From Candidatus Woesearchaeota archaeon (GTDB taxonomy: Archaea; Nanobdellota; Nanobdellia; Woesearchaeales; ARS49), in assembly GCA_017609645.1 (NCBI GenBank), contig JAFCDQ010000001.1, positions 248,001 through 312,000 on the forward strand: a stretch of DNA of 64,000 nt, written 5' to 3'. Position 1 is the first letter of the stretch; each line of letters opens with the position of its first letter. A program made the position numbers and the translations under genes. Below the pieces are notes generated by a model, which was given only the letters and a program-made list of their open reading frames with translations, did no database searches and was not told the origin of the DNA. Positions 8,629 through 19,900 of the stretch are shown here, one piece after another.

Positions 8629-9468
8629 ATGAAAAAAATACTATTAGTATTATTGTTATTGGTACTAGTATTTGGGTGTGCCAAAGTTAGTGTAGACCAA
8701 GAGAGTTTACAAGACACAGTAGATAAAACTGAACAACCAAGTGTGACAGTTGAAGAAACTGCAGAAAAATCACAAGAAACAACAACACCAACAGAAAAAG
8801 AGCCTGAAGAAACTAAAACAGCTACTGCAGAAACGGAAAGCACTCCAGAAACAAAACCAAAAGTAGCTGCAAAAACCTTAGATCCAACTAAAGAAGTGCA
8901 GGAATTGTTACAGAAAATGGAAGATAAGATTTTCAGCGTAAAATATATGTACGGCGTGCCACCACAAATAACAGAACGAAATACTTATTTTATACAGAGA
9001 AAAGACATGTCCGGCAAAGAGGGTAATTTAATAAAAATAGCATTATATGAATATGAACCAACAAGACTTGAAGATTACTGGGATGCGGTTTTCTTAAATC
9101 CAACCGAACAAACAGCAACATTATACTGCCTAGACAGAACATTATGCCAAAGCAAAAACATAGACAAACTAACAGAGAAAAAAGACGCTAACTATGAAGA
9201 CTATATGGTAAAAACTCCATTTGACTGGGCAAAAGAAATACCAAATAACGCTAGAATAGTTGGGCCAGAAATAGTAGATGGTAGAACAGTAACAAGATTT
9301 ACATATACTACTGCTGACGGTATTAAAACAGATATCTGGATGGATAATACCTATGGAATACCTGTGCAAGCAGAGGAAATAACAACAGATGGAACAAAAT
9401 TAAAATATTTATTCAGAGACATAACTTTTAATATGGCAAAAGACGAAGACTTTAAACCACCATTCTGA
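8629..9468 (+). CDS. Secreted lipoprotein with LolA-like fold features
   Basis: 279 residues. It begins with a short signal peptide and lipobox (LLLVLVFGC, Cys 17), then a Thr/Glu-rich spacer of about 60 residues, then a folded domain from about residue 85. The pattern of that domain (YFIQRKDMSGKEG, IWMDNTYGIPVQAEE, LKYLFRDITFN) recalls LolA/LppX-type lipid-binding lipoproteins and DUF4412-like proteins. GGGGG, a Shine-Dalgarno-like element, lies about eight bases before the ATG; the gene closely follows its neighbour and may be co-transcribed. It would be anchored at the outer face of the membrane. The ligand is unknown. Confidence 0.65.
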   Translation: MKKILLVLLLLVLVFGCAKVSVDQESLQDTVDKTEQPSVTVEETAEKSQETTTPTEKEPEETKTATAETESTPETKPKVAAKTLDPTKEVQELLQKMEDKIFSVKYMYGVPPQITERNTYFIQRKDMSGKEGNLIKIALYEYEPTRLEDYWDAVFLNPTEQTATLYCLDRTLCQSKNIDKLTEKKDANYEDYMVKTPFDWAKEIPNNARIVGPEIVDGRTVTRFTYTTADGIKTDIWMDNTYGIPVQAEEITTDGTKLKYLFRDITFNMAKDEDFKPPF

Positions 9469-9494
9469 AAATTTAATTTATTTTTTTTATTTTT

Positions 9495-10811
9495 TTAGAA
9501 AAACTCTTTCTTTTTCTCTTGAAGTACAGAAGGCGCGCTGCCTCCATGCCAACTAAATCTAGGACGGACACGCATAGGATATAATCTCTCATTAACATCA
9601 TCAACAGCAATACAAGCACCAGGAACTTTAGGAAGAATATTAATTTCTTTGTCAAGACCTGCTCTAAGATAAGACTGCATTAAAGACCCTAGCGCATCAG
9701 TATCAATTTTCGCGGTTAATCTGTGCGCGAGAATAACATCACTCTGGGTCATAGCATCAGTGTGAATCTTACCAGGTTGTTGAGTAGCAAGAACAAGAGA
9801 AATTCCTGGCTGGCGGCCTTCTCTTAACAAAGTCTTAAGCGCATTAGTAGCTGCGGTAGAAGCGTCATTAGGCAAAAACTCATGCGCTTCGTCAATCAAA
9901 ACCCACGCCAAAGGCATACCTTCTTTAACTTTTTTTTCAGGAGCAATAAAATGAATCGCCTGACTAACAGATTTAAATTCCTCTTCTTTTCTAACACGCA
10001 TACGCTCTCTAAAAATACCATTACAAACCAAACCAGTGACGAGATGTTTAATCTTCCAACCATTAGGCATCAAAGCATAAGCACTAAGATCAATAACACT
10101 AATCTTGCCAGGCTTAACAAGATCTTTAAAAGAAGTTGCTTTTGAGCTGAATAAACCCCAGCTATTAACAGCAATAAAACGATTTTCCGCAGCAAGCTTA
10201 GTTTCTTCATCAAATTTTATTGTTTTTATTTCTTGAAGAATATCTTCAACGTCAAAAGCGTCTAACTTTTCTTTAAGCGTTAGAATAATTCTCTCAATAA
10301 AAACAGCAACAGGATCATTAGAATCTAAATTAAAAGTCAGATTCCAATCCTCTGGATGAAGCTCAGAAGGATTTAAAGCAAAAGGAAAATCAGCAGGCAA
10401 ACCTTCATCTTTAAACTTCTTAAAAAAACCAAAAGGAACATGAATATCAGCGTCCATACCTTTGCCTTGAATTCCCCACTCTTTTAATAAAGCAGAATCC
10501 TGATGATTCGGATATTTCATTGTCCAATAAATACCCATTGTATCAAAAATAAGGACGGATAATTTGTTTTTTATTTCGTCAGGCAACGTGCCAATACCTT
10601 CTGCAATAACGCCGAGAGTGTAGGATTTACCTGTGCCTCTTTTTCCACAAACAAAAACAACATGCGCTTTGTTAACATCTAAATGAATGGGCTGTGACAA
10701 ACTTGTTGTTTGGCCCATCTTAACATAATGCTTACCTAAAAAGATAGAAGCATTAATACCGAACTTCTTTTTATCTTCTTCAGTTCTTCCAAGTATAATA
10801 TCAAAAGGCAT
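9495..10811 (-). CDS. HerA-like ATPase (DUF87 family)
   Basis: 438 residues. Walker A is GKRGTGKS at residues 56-63 and Walker B is VLIDEAHEF near 305. LVLATQQPGKI and a downstream arginine in LREGRQPG follow the HerA/FtsK-type DNA-pump pattern. An N-terminal strand-rich segment precedes the ATPase core. True HerA acts with NurA, Mre11 and Rad50 in end resection. None of these genes is beside it, so the exact role is open. A CTTTAAAATA box about 25-30 bases upstream (minus strand, near 10838) suggests its own leaderless promoter behind dnaG. Confidence 0.8.
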   Translation of the reverse strand: MPFDIILGRTEEDKKKFGINASIFLGKHYVKMGQTTSLSQPIHLDVNKAHVVFVCGKRGTGKSYTLGVIAEGIGTLPDEIKNKLSVLIFDTMGIYWTMKYPNHQDSALLKEWGIQGKGMDADIHVPFGFFKKFKDEGLPADFPFALNPSELHPEDWNLTFNLDSNDPVAVFIERIILTLKEKLDAFDVEDILQEIKTIKFDEETKLAAENRFIAVNSWGLFSSKATSFKDLVKPGKISVIDLSAYALMPNGWKIKHLVTGLVCNGIFRERMRVRKEEEFKSVSQAIHFIAPEKKVKEGMPLAWVLIDEAHEFLPNDASTAATNALKTLLREGRQPGISLVLATQQPGKIHTDAMTQSDVILAHRLTAKIDTDALGSLMQSYLRAGLDKEINILPKVPGACIAVDDVNERLYPMRVRPRFSWHGGSAPSVLQEKKKEFF

Positions 10812-10867
10812 TACAGATTAGAAAGAAAGGTTTTATTTTAAAGTTTTGGGATAAAAAAAGAAAAAAA

Positions 10868-12136
10868 TTAAAGTTCACTAGCAGTAATAATGTTAAGCTT
10901 AGTCTCATTGTTTTTAACTTTAGAGTCCATAGCAACAACATGCTTAACACTAGTTCTTTCAGCAGTGTCAATAAGACCTTTATCAACAACACCGTCAAAA
11001 ACAACAGCGTAAACACCAGTATGCAAACTCTTCAAAGTAGAGGCAAGCTCTGTAAAAGGAACTTTACCAAGAACATTGAGCTTGTCATCAAGTACAACCG
11101 CGCCCCTTGTTCCTAAAAGGCTTTCAAGCACACCGCTAAACTTCTGTTTCTCCCCAGGAGACATAGCCTTCTTTACGAATTGGGGTCTAGCGGGTGCAGA
11201 GTGCGGTCTATGAGGCAAAGGCGCACTAGTTCTCATAGGAGCTGCACGAGAAGGGTCATGTCTTCTAATCATAGGCCTTCTTACAACATTATTAGTATCA
11301 ATAGAAGCTAGTTCAAGCTTAGCTTGCTCTGAAGTAATCTTACTTCTCAAAGCTTTATGAAGCTCTTTCTTAGTCAATTCTTCAACTTCTTTACCATCAG
11401 GAGCTTTAGTTACAAAATCAACTTCTGCAACATTCAACATATCCTTAATGATAAGATTTCCGCCTCTATCTCCATCAACAAAAATAGTAACTTCTTTTTG
11501 CTTAGAAAGCTCAATAATTGTTCTAGGAACACTAGTGCCATTCATAGCAATAACATTCTTGAAACTATGCTTTAGTAAAGTAAGAACATCTGCTCTGCCT
11601 TCAACAACTATTAATTCATCAGCATCTTCAATACCCGGACCTGCAGGAAGCCTTTCCTTGCCAAATTCAGTAATTTCCATTACACGAACACTATACGCAA
11701 CTTCGTCCGCAATCTCCTGAGAATCAGGCATAACAGTATCCATCAAATGCTTTAACAGACTCTTAGCTCTATCAACAACAAAGTTTCTTTTACTAATTCT
11801 TACATCTTCAATATTGTTAACTTTGACTTTAGCATTACAAGGACCAATTCGCTGAATAATCTCCAAAGCAGCCGCAACAATACAAGTCTCAGCTTTATCT
11901 AAGCTGCTAGGAATGACAATTTGACCTTGAGTTTTTCCACTACGAGTTTCTACATTAACTTCAATTCTACCAATACGACCTGATCTTTGCAATTCTCTAA
12001 GCTCAAGATCAGAACCTAACAAACCTTCTGTTTGACCAAAAATAGCGCCAATCACATCAGGCCTGTCAACAACACCCTCAATTTCAATAGTTGCATTAAT
12101 GATATATTTTGAAGATACTGGACTAATTTTTCCCAT
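10868..12136 (-). CDS. dnaG: Archaeal DnaG-like primase
   Basis: 422 residues of archaeal type, without the bacterial zinc finger. The N-terminal region (1-165) precedes the TOPRIM core, with LIVVEGRADV (the catalytic Glu motif) near 175 and IFVDGDRGG (the DxD-type motif) near 218. A linker rich in Arg/Pro follows, then a C-terminal domain typical of archaeal DnaG. Archaeal DnaG has primase activity in some species and associates with the exosome in others. Its mRNA probably carries a long structured leader (12157-12370). A weak GGAG lies at 12150-12147. Confidence 0.93.
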   Translation of the reverse strand: MGKISPVSSKYIINATIEIEGVVDRPDVIGAIFGQTEGLLGSDLELRELQRSGRIGRIEVNVETRSGKTQGQIVIPSSLDKAETCIVAAALEIIQRIGPCNAKVKVNNIEDVRISKRNFVVDRAKSLLKHLMDTVMPDSQEIADEVAYSVRVMEITEFGKERLPAGPGIEDADELIVVEGRADVLTLLKHSFKNVIAMNGTSVPRTIIELSKQKEVTIFVDGDRGGNLIIKDMLNVAEVDFVTKAPDGKEVEELTKKELHKALRSKITSEQAKLELASIDTNNVVRRPMIRRHDPSRAAPMRTSAPLPHRPHSAPARPQFVKKAMSPGEKQKFSGVLESLLGTRGAVVLDDKLNVLGKVPFTELASTLKSLHTGVYAVVFDGVVDKGLIDTAERTSVKHVVAMDSKVKNNETKLNIITASEL

Positions 12137-12156
12137 TTTCTTTCATCTCCGTTAAT

Positions 12157-12370
12157 CCAATAGAACAAGACTTTTACTAAATCTTCTTAATACACACTTA
12201 GGTCTTTCTGTTTCCCAGTCTGAATTAAGTTCATTTTATAGTGAAATGAATGAAATTGATAATCTTATTCTATTGGTTTTGAATATTATTTGTAGCCCGG
12301 AATACTAACCCCCAAGTTTCATTGCTTGGCATGAGCCGTACGCTCTATTGGGCACTCTCATACCGGGCAA
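12157..12370 (-). ncRNA. Structured RNA or leader upstream of dnaG
   Basis: A 293-base gap precedes dnaG. On the minus strand a TATA-like AATTTATATA (12400-12391) lies about 25 bases before GCCCGG at 12368-12363. That hexamer pairs with CCGGGC at 12300-12295 and closes a compact domain with two clear hairpins: GAGC/GCTC around 12346-12334 and CCAAG/CTTGG around 12329-12312. Further on, 14 bases at 12276-12263 pair with 12170-12157 with one G-U. The result is a two-domain RNA of about 214 bases. It could be a riboregulatory leader of dnaG or an independent small RNA. No Rfam-type family was recognised. Confidence 0.5.
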
Positions 12371-12429
12371 ATAAAGCTAAAGTGAGGGAATATATAAATT
12401 TTGTGGTTTATTACTACAGAGAAAGGAAA

Positions 12430-13197
12430 TCAGGCATTATAGCCGTTTTTAGAGCAAGTCTCAATACAGGGCTTATACTCACAATGAGGGCACTTATTAG
12501 CATATCTATCCCAAATAATATCATCTAATCTAAGCTCTTTATCAGTAAAATTCTCACAATTAATAGTCACACCTACCAGCCAAGCAAATATATCAGCAAG
12601 CTCGTTTTCAAGATCTTTTTCTCTTTTTTCAATATCTTCACCAGTTTTTCTAGCTCTTTTAAGAAGTCTAAACTCTTTAGAAGCTTCCCCAACTTCTTCA
12701 TTTAGATGCAAACCTAAAATTAGCAAAGATTGCTTTTTATTCACATTACCATAAATCCTTCTAAACATTTCCTGCCAATCATACATTGTTTTTGGCTTAT
12801 TTTTTGTATCATTTCTTAAATTAATTAATTTAAACTCTTTTTCTTCACTATACATTTTAGACTGCGAAATACAATCACAATTGTCTTCAACAACACAATA
12901 AGGACAAACATTAGGAAATTTAGACCATAAAAAATCATCTAAATCACCAAATCTTGAACTAAAAGCAGAATGCCAAGCAAAAATATCAGGAATATTAATT
13001 AAAATATCTGGCAACTTTTCTTTAACTTTTTCAGGAGATTCCAAAGATTTTCCTAAAGGATCTAGAAGTCTGCCTGTTTCTTCAAAAATATGGCCTAAAA
13101 TTTCTTCATTTGTTTTTTCCTTATTACGCGCACCATAAATATCCTCAAACATCTGAGCCCATTGCTTAAGAGACCAATTTCTGTATTCTTTCCCCAT
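12430..13197 (-). CDS. Tandem MazG-like pyrophosphohydrolase with zinc knuckles
   Basis: 255 residues made of two related halves. Each half has a MazG-like helical block followed by a CPxC pair: CPYC with CDC in the first half, CPHC with CIETC in the second. The second half keeps the EExxE and ExxD metal pattern (LHLNEEVGEASKEF and ENELADIFAWL). The first half is altered (HIFEETGRLLDPL and ILINIPDIFAWH) and may be structural. MazG-type enzymes hydrolyse non-canonical or excess NTPs. It diverges from the RIO kinase and appears to share its TATA box. Confidence 0.72.
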   Translation of the reverse strand: MGKEYRNWSLKQWAQMFEDIYGARNKEKTNEEILGHIFEETGRLLDPLGKSLESPEKVKEKLPDILINIPDIFAWHSAFSSRFGDLDDFLWSKFPNVCPYCVVEDNCDCISQSKMYSEEKEFKLINLRNDTKNKPKTMYDWQEMFRRIYGNVNKKQSLLILGLHLNEEVGEASKEFRLLKRARKTGEDIEKREKDLENELADIFAWLVGVTINCENFTDKELRLDDIIWDRYANKCPHCEYKPCIETCSKNGYNA

Positions 13198-13218
13198 TCA
13201 CTCTAACTTTTAGCAAAA

Positions 13219-13228
13219 GTATTAAAGA
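13219..13228. promoter_or_regulatory. TATA element shared by MazG-like and RIO genes
   Basis: GTATTAAAG on the plus strand (CTTTAATAC on the minus) is centred near 13224. It is about 27 bases from the minus start at 13197 and about 28 from the plus start at 13252. The gap of 54 bases contains only this central element at the right distance for both genes. Confidence 0.5.
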
Positions 13229-13251
13229 ATTATTATTTTCTAGTATATACC

Positions 13252-13968
13252 ATGCCAAGACCACCAAAAGAAAAGCACAAAACATTGAAACATGTATTTG
13301 ATGACTTTACAGAAAGGAATTTGTTTAAATTAAGCGCAAGAGGGTATTTTGATGAATTAGAAAGCCCTGTTAGTATGGGTAAGGAAGGCAATATATTTAC
13401 AGCAAGAAAGCGTGACAAAAAAGTAATAGTCAAAATTTACAGATTGAGTACTTGTGATTTCTTCAAAATGTATGAATACTTGCGAGCAGATCCTCGTTTT
13501 AAAGTAGAGAAACAACAAAGAAAAATAATATTTGTCTGGGCAAAACGTGAATACAGTAATTTATTGAAAGCAAGAAAAGCAGGAGTTAGAGTTCCAACAG
13601 CACATGGTTTTTTATCAAACATACTAGTAATGGAAATGATTGGAGATGAAGGACCTGCGCCATTATTAAAATATGCACCTCCTAAAGATGCAAAAAAATT
13701 CTTCAAAGAAGTTTTACTTCAAATGAAGAAACTACACAAAGCAGGAATGGTTCATGCTGACTTAAGCGCGTTTAATATAATCAATTTTAATGAAAAACCC
13801 TATTTAATAGATTTATCACAATCAACCACAAAAGAAAATCCAAGATATGAAGAATTCTTGAAAAGAGATATTAAGAATGTTTGTTCTTATTTTAAGAAAT
13901 TAAAATTAAAAATTGATGAAGAAAAGATTTTGGCTGAGATAAAAAATAAATCCCAAATAAAAATTTAG
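13252..13968 (+). CDS. rio1: RIO-type serine kinase (Rio1-like)
   Basis: 238 residues. It has a glycine-loop analogue SMGKEGNIFTARK (residues 41-53), an ATP lysine in VIVKIYRL, a catalytic loop MVHADLSAFNI (near 169) and a metal-binding YLIDLSQS (near 185). The HADLSxFNI and IDxSQ motifs identify RIO1 rather than RIO2, which has an N-terminal winged helix that is absent here. RIO kinases act as ATPases in late maturation of the small ribosomal subunit. The stop overlaps the end of the giant gene by four bases in convergent orientation. Confidence 0.92.
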   Translation: MPRPPKEKHKTLKHVFDDFTERNLFKLSARGYFDELESPVSMGKEGNIFTARKRDKKVIVKIYRLSTCDFFKMYEYLRADPRFKVEKQQRKIIFVWAKREYSNLLKARKAGVRVPTAHGFLSNILVMEMIGDEGPAPLLKYAPPKDAKKFFKEVLLQMKKLHKAGMVHADLSAFNIINFNEKPYLIDLSQSTTKENPRYEEFLKRDIKNVCSYFKKLKLKIDEEKILAEIKNKSQIKI

Positions 13969-16900
13969 TCTACATTGAATTTTTTCTTTAATTTTTTGCG
14001 TTCACTTTCCAGTTTTTTACTCCTATACTTTCTCTTTAACATCTTAACAGTTTTAAACAAGAATCCTGCTAAGATTGAGAGGATAAGCAAAGAAGATATA
14101 AATACTTTAATTCGGAATTGTTTCGACTTAAATAGTGGAGCATCTGGAACAAGTTTTGGTTTTTCGTAAAACTCATCAACTTCAGTTTTTTCTTTAACCT
14201 TTTCATCCTCTTTAGGTACTTCGCCTGCTATGTCACCTTCTTCTATTTCCTTTAAAATTTCTGATTTTAATAAGTCCATTAATGGGGACGCTGAAGGAAA
14301 TTCAGTTCTTGCACAAATTTCTGCAACAGCAGTTTTGCTCGCCACTATATTATTAAAAATCTTAAAATCAAAACGATAAGTTCCGATCTGTTGAGGTGTG
14401 AAGTAAGCATATCCGCTTTTTGCATCTAAAGTGGTTATGTACTCCCATTTTCCTTTATCAAAGTGAGAAATAATTAACTGACCTGAACTTTGAGGAATAA
14501 TAGATGTTTTAGATTTTTCATTTATGCAAAGCGGTTCAATATTAATAGAATAACTAGCTCTAGAACCTCCTCCACCACCACCTCCTCTCGCAGGGGCAGG
14601 CACTGATATAGTTAAATTCCAAACATCACTAGCATTTGATAATCCAAAATCATCAATACAACTGACATTCCACTTATGTTCGCTTGCATCAAGATTATAA
14701 TTGAAACTCTGTATTCCACTTGATAAATTAGTTGAAGTCGCAACAATAACATCATCAATAATTAATGAACAATTTACTGAACTTAGATCGGTTACACTAT
14801 ATGTGAAATGAACAGGGCTAAACCTAAAAGCTCCATTAGGCGGACTAATCAATTGGATGATTGGAGCAGTCGTATCTAAAGTTATATTTCTTGTTTCAGT
14901 GCTATTCGTATTGCCAAAAGTATCATTAGCAGTTGCATTAAAATAATATAGTCCATCAGGCAAATTAGTGAAATTAAAGTATAATGGTGAAGTTAAACTA
15001 TTTGTAAAATTAATTAAAGTATTAGAACTATTAAATAAATTTATGAGTATAGTATCTAAATTGAAATCTACTGCAGTTACATTTACTGAAATCCAATCTT
15101 GATTATAAGTTCCATTCGGCATAGTTGGAGAAGTGAAATTAATATATGGTGCTGCGAGATCTGTACTAATATTAATGGTGTCATTAGCTTCTAAAATATC
15201 ATAATTTAAAACAGCTCCATTACAAGTTACATTCCAGTCATAAATTGCAACAGCAGGGAAAGTTCGGTTATATTCATAAAGCATAGATGTTGTGTTGAAT
15301 GTCATATTAGCAAGAGGAGTCCATCCGCCGACGTCAAATTCAATGTTACAGAAAATATCACTTCCATTAATTATTAAACCATCACTTGAATTTGTATAAT
15401 TAGCATAAAACATTGCTTGTTGATTTGGAACAATCTTTTGACTTCCTGCTTCAGGATCAGTGCTGTCCCAAATACTTAAATTAGCATCAAATGCTAAGCC
15501 TCCTGCAAAACCACTGAAATGTGTTACATTAAAAGCAAAATGAGTAGTATTGCTTTTATATTCGTAATCACTTGTTGCATTACATTGCCACAAACCCTCG
15601 CAATTTGCAGAGCTGAAATTCCAATTTTGACATTCACAAATCCGATCTGGCTCGAAATTATTTTTTTGAATATAAATACTTGCTTTTTCAAAAGTACTAA
15701 TATTACACGCAATAATTTTACTTAAATTTCTGATGTCAGCAGGATTTGTACCAATATGGAATGCTGATTGTGTTTTGATTCTTAAATAATTTTTATTATT
15801 ATTTAATCTGTCAATTATTAAAGAATTATTATCAGGTATATAAAATTTAATTTGATAAGTGCTATCATTAATAATTCCTGTGCGTGTAATATATTGATCA
15901 GTTAGATTAATAGTTTTTTCATAAAGTGAATGAATAAATAATGGACCATGTCTATAATAAGTAATAGTTGTGTTTTCAAATACTTTACCAGAAGCATTTA
16001 ATGTAGTAGAGTTTACTGTTGGGACAGGAGGGTCAACTTCAACATCAGTATGCAAACTAGACGTAGCATTCAAAATTCCATAATTAGTGAAATTAGATTC
16101 TGCATAACCTTTCCACCTTAACCAGTTTGGAATAGAAACAACAATTTCTGCATAATAAAGACCATCACCAAATTGGGTGAAGTTATCTAAATGAAGTCTA
16201 TTGAATTCAACATCAAGCTGATTTGTTAAAATTATGGTCATATTAGTTATATTATTAAGAGCTCCATCTTTTCTAATAGTTACGTTAACACCGGCAATGT
16301 CATCGCCATAATACAAAGCACCCCCTATATTTCTATAATTATAAATATCAATAATCATTGTCCAATTCTCAAGATTCAACATACTGTAATCATTATTATC
16401 TGCAGTTGTATAATTAGAAGGCAGAGAACTATAATTAACAGAAATATTTCTAAAACCAAATGTTTGAGTGTGTTTATCATAAGTTAAATTACAAATTCCG
16501 CTCGAATTAGTTAAATCATAACCAATGTAACTTGCGTCTAAATAAAATGAACAATTAACATTATTCACTCCTTTGAGAGTTTCATTGTCATACACATTAG
16601 CAATTAAATTTACATCATTATTGACAGCGTCTAAATCATCTTCATAAGGTATTAATTCATTACCTCTAGGCAAAACACTTCCATTAATAGGCGCAGTTAA
16701 ATTAATCTCAACCCATTTAAGAATTGTTAAAGTAAAATTATCATCTGCTAAATCAGAAAAGTCAGCAATAGTTTTGGCTTCACAGTTCCATTCAAAAATA
16801 CCTCTGTTGGCAAAAGTATACGTCCAATTAGATTGATTAGTTATTCCGTTTAAATCATTCGTGTTACTATAAATTAAAACATTACTGGCATTCCAAATAT

Positions 16901-19900
16901 ATAATGTTATATTCTTAAGCCTGTCGCTGTCAAAAGCAGTTGCATTACAAAACAAGTTAATAGTTTTATTAGTTGTTTGAGTGTTGTTAGCAGGAGAATC
17001 AAGATAAACTAAAGGATTTTTGAAATAATCTTCACTGACTGTGCCGAGAACAGGAGTTACAGAATTATTTGTCGTGTTTAGTAAAGCTTGATACTGCAAA
17101 GCTCTTCCTGTTTGATTATTTAGATTAATAGGACTAGAACCTTGATAAGTACTCCAACCAGACCAATTAATGTAAAGAGCTTGAATTTCTTTTTCTGTTA
17201 ATGTTCTGTTATAAATTGCTATAGAATCTATTGTTCCGTTGAAATCATATCTGTTAGAACGGTTTGAACTTGAATTTAAACCAACAATTAAATCAATATC
17301 ATCAGCAGCAGGAAAACTTATGCCAAAAGGACTATCTGTTTGCTTAACACCATTAAGGTATATTCTATTATCTGTTGTATCCACAACACCAACTAAATGA
17401 ATCCATTCACCTTTTGGCAGCGGGTTAATAGTTGAAGCGCTAAGCTCAAGTGGCACATCAAAAGTAGCAAATCTTCCATAACCATTTGTTGACACATACA
17501 TATCCCATCCATACTTTTTCCAAATTCCTTTAGATACAATCATCATAGCATATTCATTTGTTTTGAACCAAGCACTAACAGTTATATTTTCACTAAAATT
17601 CATAGAAGGATCATTACTGAAATTAATATAATCTTGATGTCCATCAAATTCTAATGCACCATCATCATTAAATATTCCTGCAGTTCTATCAACATCATTC
17701 ATAACAATTCCAAGATTATTTCCTTTTTCATCATAAGTTCCTGCTTCTTTAGAGTAGAGTTCTAAGATTTGTGTTGAGTTTAATGATGTGTTGTATAATC
17801 TATAATTATCTACTGTGCCTTTAAGGTAAGCCAAACCACTGCCAAATCCAATTCTTAAATTATCTATATTTGATAAGTTAGTTAACCAATTAGTAGGAAT
17901 ATTTTCAATTGTTAAAGTTTGATTAATGCCATTTATATAGAAATATGCATTTCTTTTATTATAATCCCACGTAACTAGAACATGCGTCCATTCATTAACT
18001 GTTAAAGGAGTAGTAATCAAATTATAATTATTTGCATCATTTGACGGATAGAAATACAAATCACCATCATTCTGCAAACCAAGAATACTTTTCCAACCGC
18101 CACCTTGTTCAAAACAACTTAATATTTGATTTGTCACATCTAACCGATCTGGTTTCACCCACATACTGATTGTTCCAAATGCTTTAGTATAATTTAAGCT
18201 TGTAGTATCAACAGTATCTAAATAATCATTACTTCCATCAAGTACTCGTGCACCACCCATATATCCTAAATTTGTATATGCTGAACCAGTAAAAGAACTT
18301 ATTATATTGCCAGTTCCAGAAAAATCAAAATAATCTGTTTGGTTTTTAAATTTATAATGTACAATTAAATTATTGTCTGAATTAGCATTGTCAAATGCAT
18401 TTGTTGCATCACTTCTATTAAATTTCCAATAAGTGACTAAACCAGAATCAGATGTATCAATAGAAGTATAATTTCCTAAACGATATCTTAAATTAATATC
18501 TGTTCCAGCAGGTTCTGTTTCTAACCAAGATAAATTCTTCCAAATAGTAGCATTACTTCCAGTGCTGATTGCATTAGTATATCGGCCTAAGAATTTAACA
18601 GTATCTCCTTCTGTATTAAATCTAGTAGCACGATAAAGTTCAGTGATTTCTTCTGCTGATAAAGAAGTGTTCCATATTTGAACAGAATCGATACTACCAT
18701 TCCAATGCATTGATGTTCCACCTCTGCCTGCTCCAATTATAATAGAGTCAAATTGGCCATCTGTTCTAAGCTTTAGTTTTGCTTGATCTGAATCTCTGTG
18801 TTCATTATTAATATAAACACTAATATTATTATTTGAAAAATCATAAGTGACGGTAATTAAAAACCAATCACTATTACTTGCATCAAATCCAGTAGTTAAA
18901 TAATTGGCTACAGAGCCGTTAAAAGTTTGCACCTTTATTTCTGAAGTTGCGGTGATATAATAAATATTCCAAGATTCATAAGGTTGATCATTTGTATGTC
19001 CATAAGCCATAATAGCCGCGCCATTTGCTAAAGTATCTCCTTTTGTCCAAGCACTAACAGTCCAATCTGTTTGATTCCAGTCAAGAATTCTAGAGTTTGT
19101 ATCAATATAATCCGCAGTTCCATCAAAATCATATCTCTCAAAAGTGTGTGTTGCTCCATGAACTGTTCCGTTATTATCTTTTCCAGAACTATCATCTGCA
19201 TTCTCTACAAAGTCCCATCTGCCAACTAAATTATTTACTGCAGGCAATGTAATTAAACTATCAACAGGTTTTAATTCAGTATCAACATCTGTTGTTACAT
19301 TATTAATTCCGTCAGGGAATGTAACAGTAAAAGTATTATTATTCTCTGCTTCAGCAGTTAAATAATCTATTTTGTATGCTCTGCAATTATATTCATAAGT
19401 TGCATTACTTGGCAAAATGTATGTCCAATTTTGTGAAACAGAATAACCACTACTTGCTTGAGTATTATTATAAACTAATGTTCCTCCAGACCAAATATAT
19501 AAAGTAATATTTTTTATGTGGGCAACATCAGTTACTGCATTACATCTGAAATCTACATTTCTTCCAGGCAGTATCGTATCATTAATAGGATAAATCAAAG
19601 TAATAGTTGGAGGATAAGAAGTAGTTGCTTCAGCACTACTAAATACAGGAGTATTACTTCCGTTAGTTGTATTTAACAAAGCTTGATACTGTAAAGCTCT
19701 TCCTGTTTGATTATTCAAATCAATAGGACTTGCTGCTTGATAAGTACTCCAACCAGACCAGTTAATGTATAAGTCGCTGATTTCATTGGGTGTTAAACTT
19801 CTGTTGTAGACTGCGATAGAATCTATTGTTCCATTGAAAAAATAAAGGGAGCCAACACGACCATCAACACCAATATAAAAAGTATTACTGCTATCTTTTA

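Noticed and set aside
12181-12240. RNase P RNA (ACAGAAA-like stretch before dnaG)
   Set aside because: The other conserved RNase P blocks (GAGGAAAGUC-type and its partner) are absent.
12331-12346. Group II intron domain V-like GAGCCGTACG
   Set aside because: The required partner strand and bulged hairpin are missing. The bases pair locally as GAGC/GCTC instead.
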